DNA from: Lachnospiraceae bacterium
GTDB lineage: Bacteria > Bacillota_A > Clostridia > Lachnospirales > Lachnospiraceae
Assembly (NCBI GenBank): GCA_024683935.1
Contig: JAIKXV010000097.1
Location: 1-6,692 of the forward strand
Length of the DNA stretch: 6,692 bases
Reading direction: 5' to 3'
Shown: in pieces, positions 5,823-6,692 of the stretch
Position numbering within the stretch: the stretch's first letter is position 1
Layout of the letters: every line of letters begins with the position of its first letter
Notes under the pieces: generated by a model
The model's database searches: none
What the model was told of the DNA's origin: nothing
The model's input: only the letters and a program-made list of their open reading frames with translations
Made by a program: the position numbers and the translations under genes

Positions 5823-6692
5823 GTGGTTAATAGTATACTACAGTTTCAGTCAGAAGGGGTAAAAAGATTAGATAAAGTTTTCTGTTCTTATGCTGATGAT
5901 CCATCCAAAGTGGCAGAGATGGTGTATGGGGTAACGGAGGAGATGATCCGTCTTGGAACATCCATCATAGCCGAAGAATGGGAGTCTTATGACAAGCTCC
6001 TACATGACAACCCGGATCTCAGGCCCGGATGGTACGTGATAAGGAAGGATGAGATCACCAGGACGACATCCCTTGGAGATGTGAGATATAAACGGACATA
6101 TTTCCTGAATAAGGAGACAGGGGAAAGGCGCTATCTGTTAGACGATATACTCGGATTTGAAAAGGGACAGCGGCTAACAGAGGATGCCATAGCCCGGATA
6201 TTTGAAGAAGCAGCAGACAGCAGCTACCGGAAAGGCGGGATAAACGTCAGCATAGATGAAAAAGTCATAGTGAGCAAGGAAACGGTGATGGAGAAGCTCC
6301 ATCCCCTGCTGTTCCCGAAAGCGGAAGCGGAGAAGGAAAAAAGGAAAGTTCCGGTACTATACATAGACGCAGACGAAGATCATGTATCGCTTCAGTATCT
6401 GGAGAGGAAAGGCGATATAAAGGATTCAAAGAGCAACACGTACATGCCGAAGCTTGTGTATGTGTACGAGGATGTGAACGCCGAATACGACCGGCATGAG
6501 CTAGTAAGGGCGAAATATTTCGGCGGAGGCTATGAGGGTACGGAGGGGGTTAAAAAGCTGTGGGATGAGGTGTATGAGTATATATCAGCCTCATATGATA
6601 AGGATACACTGGAGCGGATATACATAAACGGAGACGGGGCGGAATGGATACAGACAGGGGCGAAGATACATGGCAAGGCAAAATTCGTTCTG
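5823..6692 (+). CDS. ISLre2-family (UPF0236) transposase, 3' end outside window
   Basis: The frame is open for 290 codons from a GTG at 5823 to the window edge. The GTG has AAGGAGG 8 nt upstream. The sequence follows the UPF0236/ISLre2 pattern: a helical N-terminus (residues 1-70), a segment with GDVRYKRTYFLNKETGERRY near 85-105, a lysine/glutamate-rich linker before the catalytic part, then VLYIDADEDHVSLQ with D182 and YINGDGAEWI with D271. These two aspartates fit the first two positions of a DDE-type RNase H-like transposase; the expected glutamate lies beyond the edge. Family members are around 400-500 residues, so more than half is present, with no frameshift seen. It probably moves its own element by cut-and-paste or copy-out chemistry. 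Translation is likely dampened by the leader hairpin. The gene lies downstream of the broken uvrB, in the same direction. Confidence 0.9.
   Translation, partial: MVNSILQFQSEGVKRLDKVFCSYADDPSKVAEMVYGVTEEMIRLGTSIIAEEWESYDKLLHDNPDLRPGWYVIRKDEITRTTSLGDVRYKRTYFLNKETGERRYLLDDILGFEKGQRLTEDAIARIFEEAADSSYRKGGINVSIDEKVIVSKETVMEKLHPLLFPKAEAEKEKRKVPVLYIDADEDHVSLQYLERKGDIKDSKSNTYMPKLVYVYEDVNAEYDRHELVRAKYFGGGYEGTEGVKKLWDEVYEYISASYDKDTLERIYINGDGAEWIQTGAKIHGKAKFVL

Larger units (their letters stand above)
5549..6692 (+). mobile_element. ISLre2-family insertion sequence, left part (left boundary uncertain, right end outside window)
   Basis: The element is recognised by its transposase (from 5823). Foreign sequence must begin at or before 5549, where uvrB homology ends, so 5549 is used as the provisional left boundary. 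This would give an untranslated leader of about 274 bp, which seems long; the true terminus may lie further right, for instance near the repeat copy at 5652-5680. In that case 5549-5651 is a separate insertion or deletion scar. No terminal inverted repeat or target duplication can be tested, because the right end is not in the window. Confidence 0.6.

Noticed and set aside
1..6692. CRISPR array, tRNA or rRNA genes, known defence systems
   Set aside because: No regularly spaced repeats with spacers, no cloverleaf or rRNA-like sequence and no defence-associated domains were seen.

Overview
The window looks like a chromosomal segment of a low-to-moderate-GC Firmicute, most likely of the Lachnospiraceae (Butyrivibrio/Roseburia-like). 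The grounds are the polypurine Shine-Dalgarno sites, GTG starts, secreted proteins with Listeria-Bacteroides (Flg_new) repeats, a soluble PAS-PAS chemoreceptor and an ISLre2-family (UPF0236) transposase. This placement is inference from gene style; no phylogenetic marker is complete here.

Layout. Positions 1-4958 carry four intact-looking genes, all on the minus strand. From the upstream end they are a NapH-like membrane 4Fe-4S protein (4140-4958), a small HAD-family phosphatase (3383-4006), a cytoplasmic two-PAS methyl-accepting chemotaxis protein (1550-2962) and a secreted von Willebrand factor A protein with an Flg_new repeat (1-1385, running off the left edge). The chemoreceptor ends in a strong inverted-repeat terminator (1510-1542). 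The 420 bases between the HAD gene and the chemoreceptor hold a start-less remnant of an Flg_new-type surface protein that is open in the same frame as the chemoreceptor. A naive ORF call therefore gives a false 594-residue fusion; an RBS and a candidate promoter support a start at 2962.

From about 5000 to the right edge the character changes to a rearranged, mobile-element-rich zone on the plus strand. It contains a 51-nt hairpin, an uvrB 5' fragment that loses homology after codon 97, a palindrome running into a 9-bp tandem repeat, a 29-bp direct repeat whose copies lie exactly 510 bp apart around the uvrB fragment, and the first 290 codons of an ISLre2-family transposase. The transposase start codon sits directly behind a perfect 9-bp inverted repeat that could mask its ribosome binding site.

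The minus-strand genes do not form an obvious pathway. The most interesting material is the junction zone at 5140-5825: broken uvrB, repeats of unknown origin and a structured transposase leader. I see no convincing new defence or biosynthetic system in the window.
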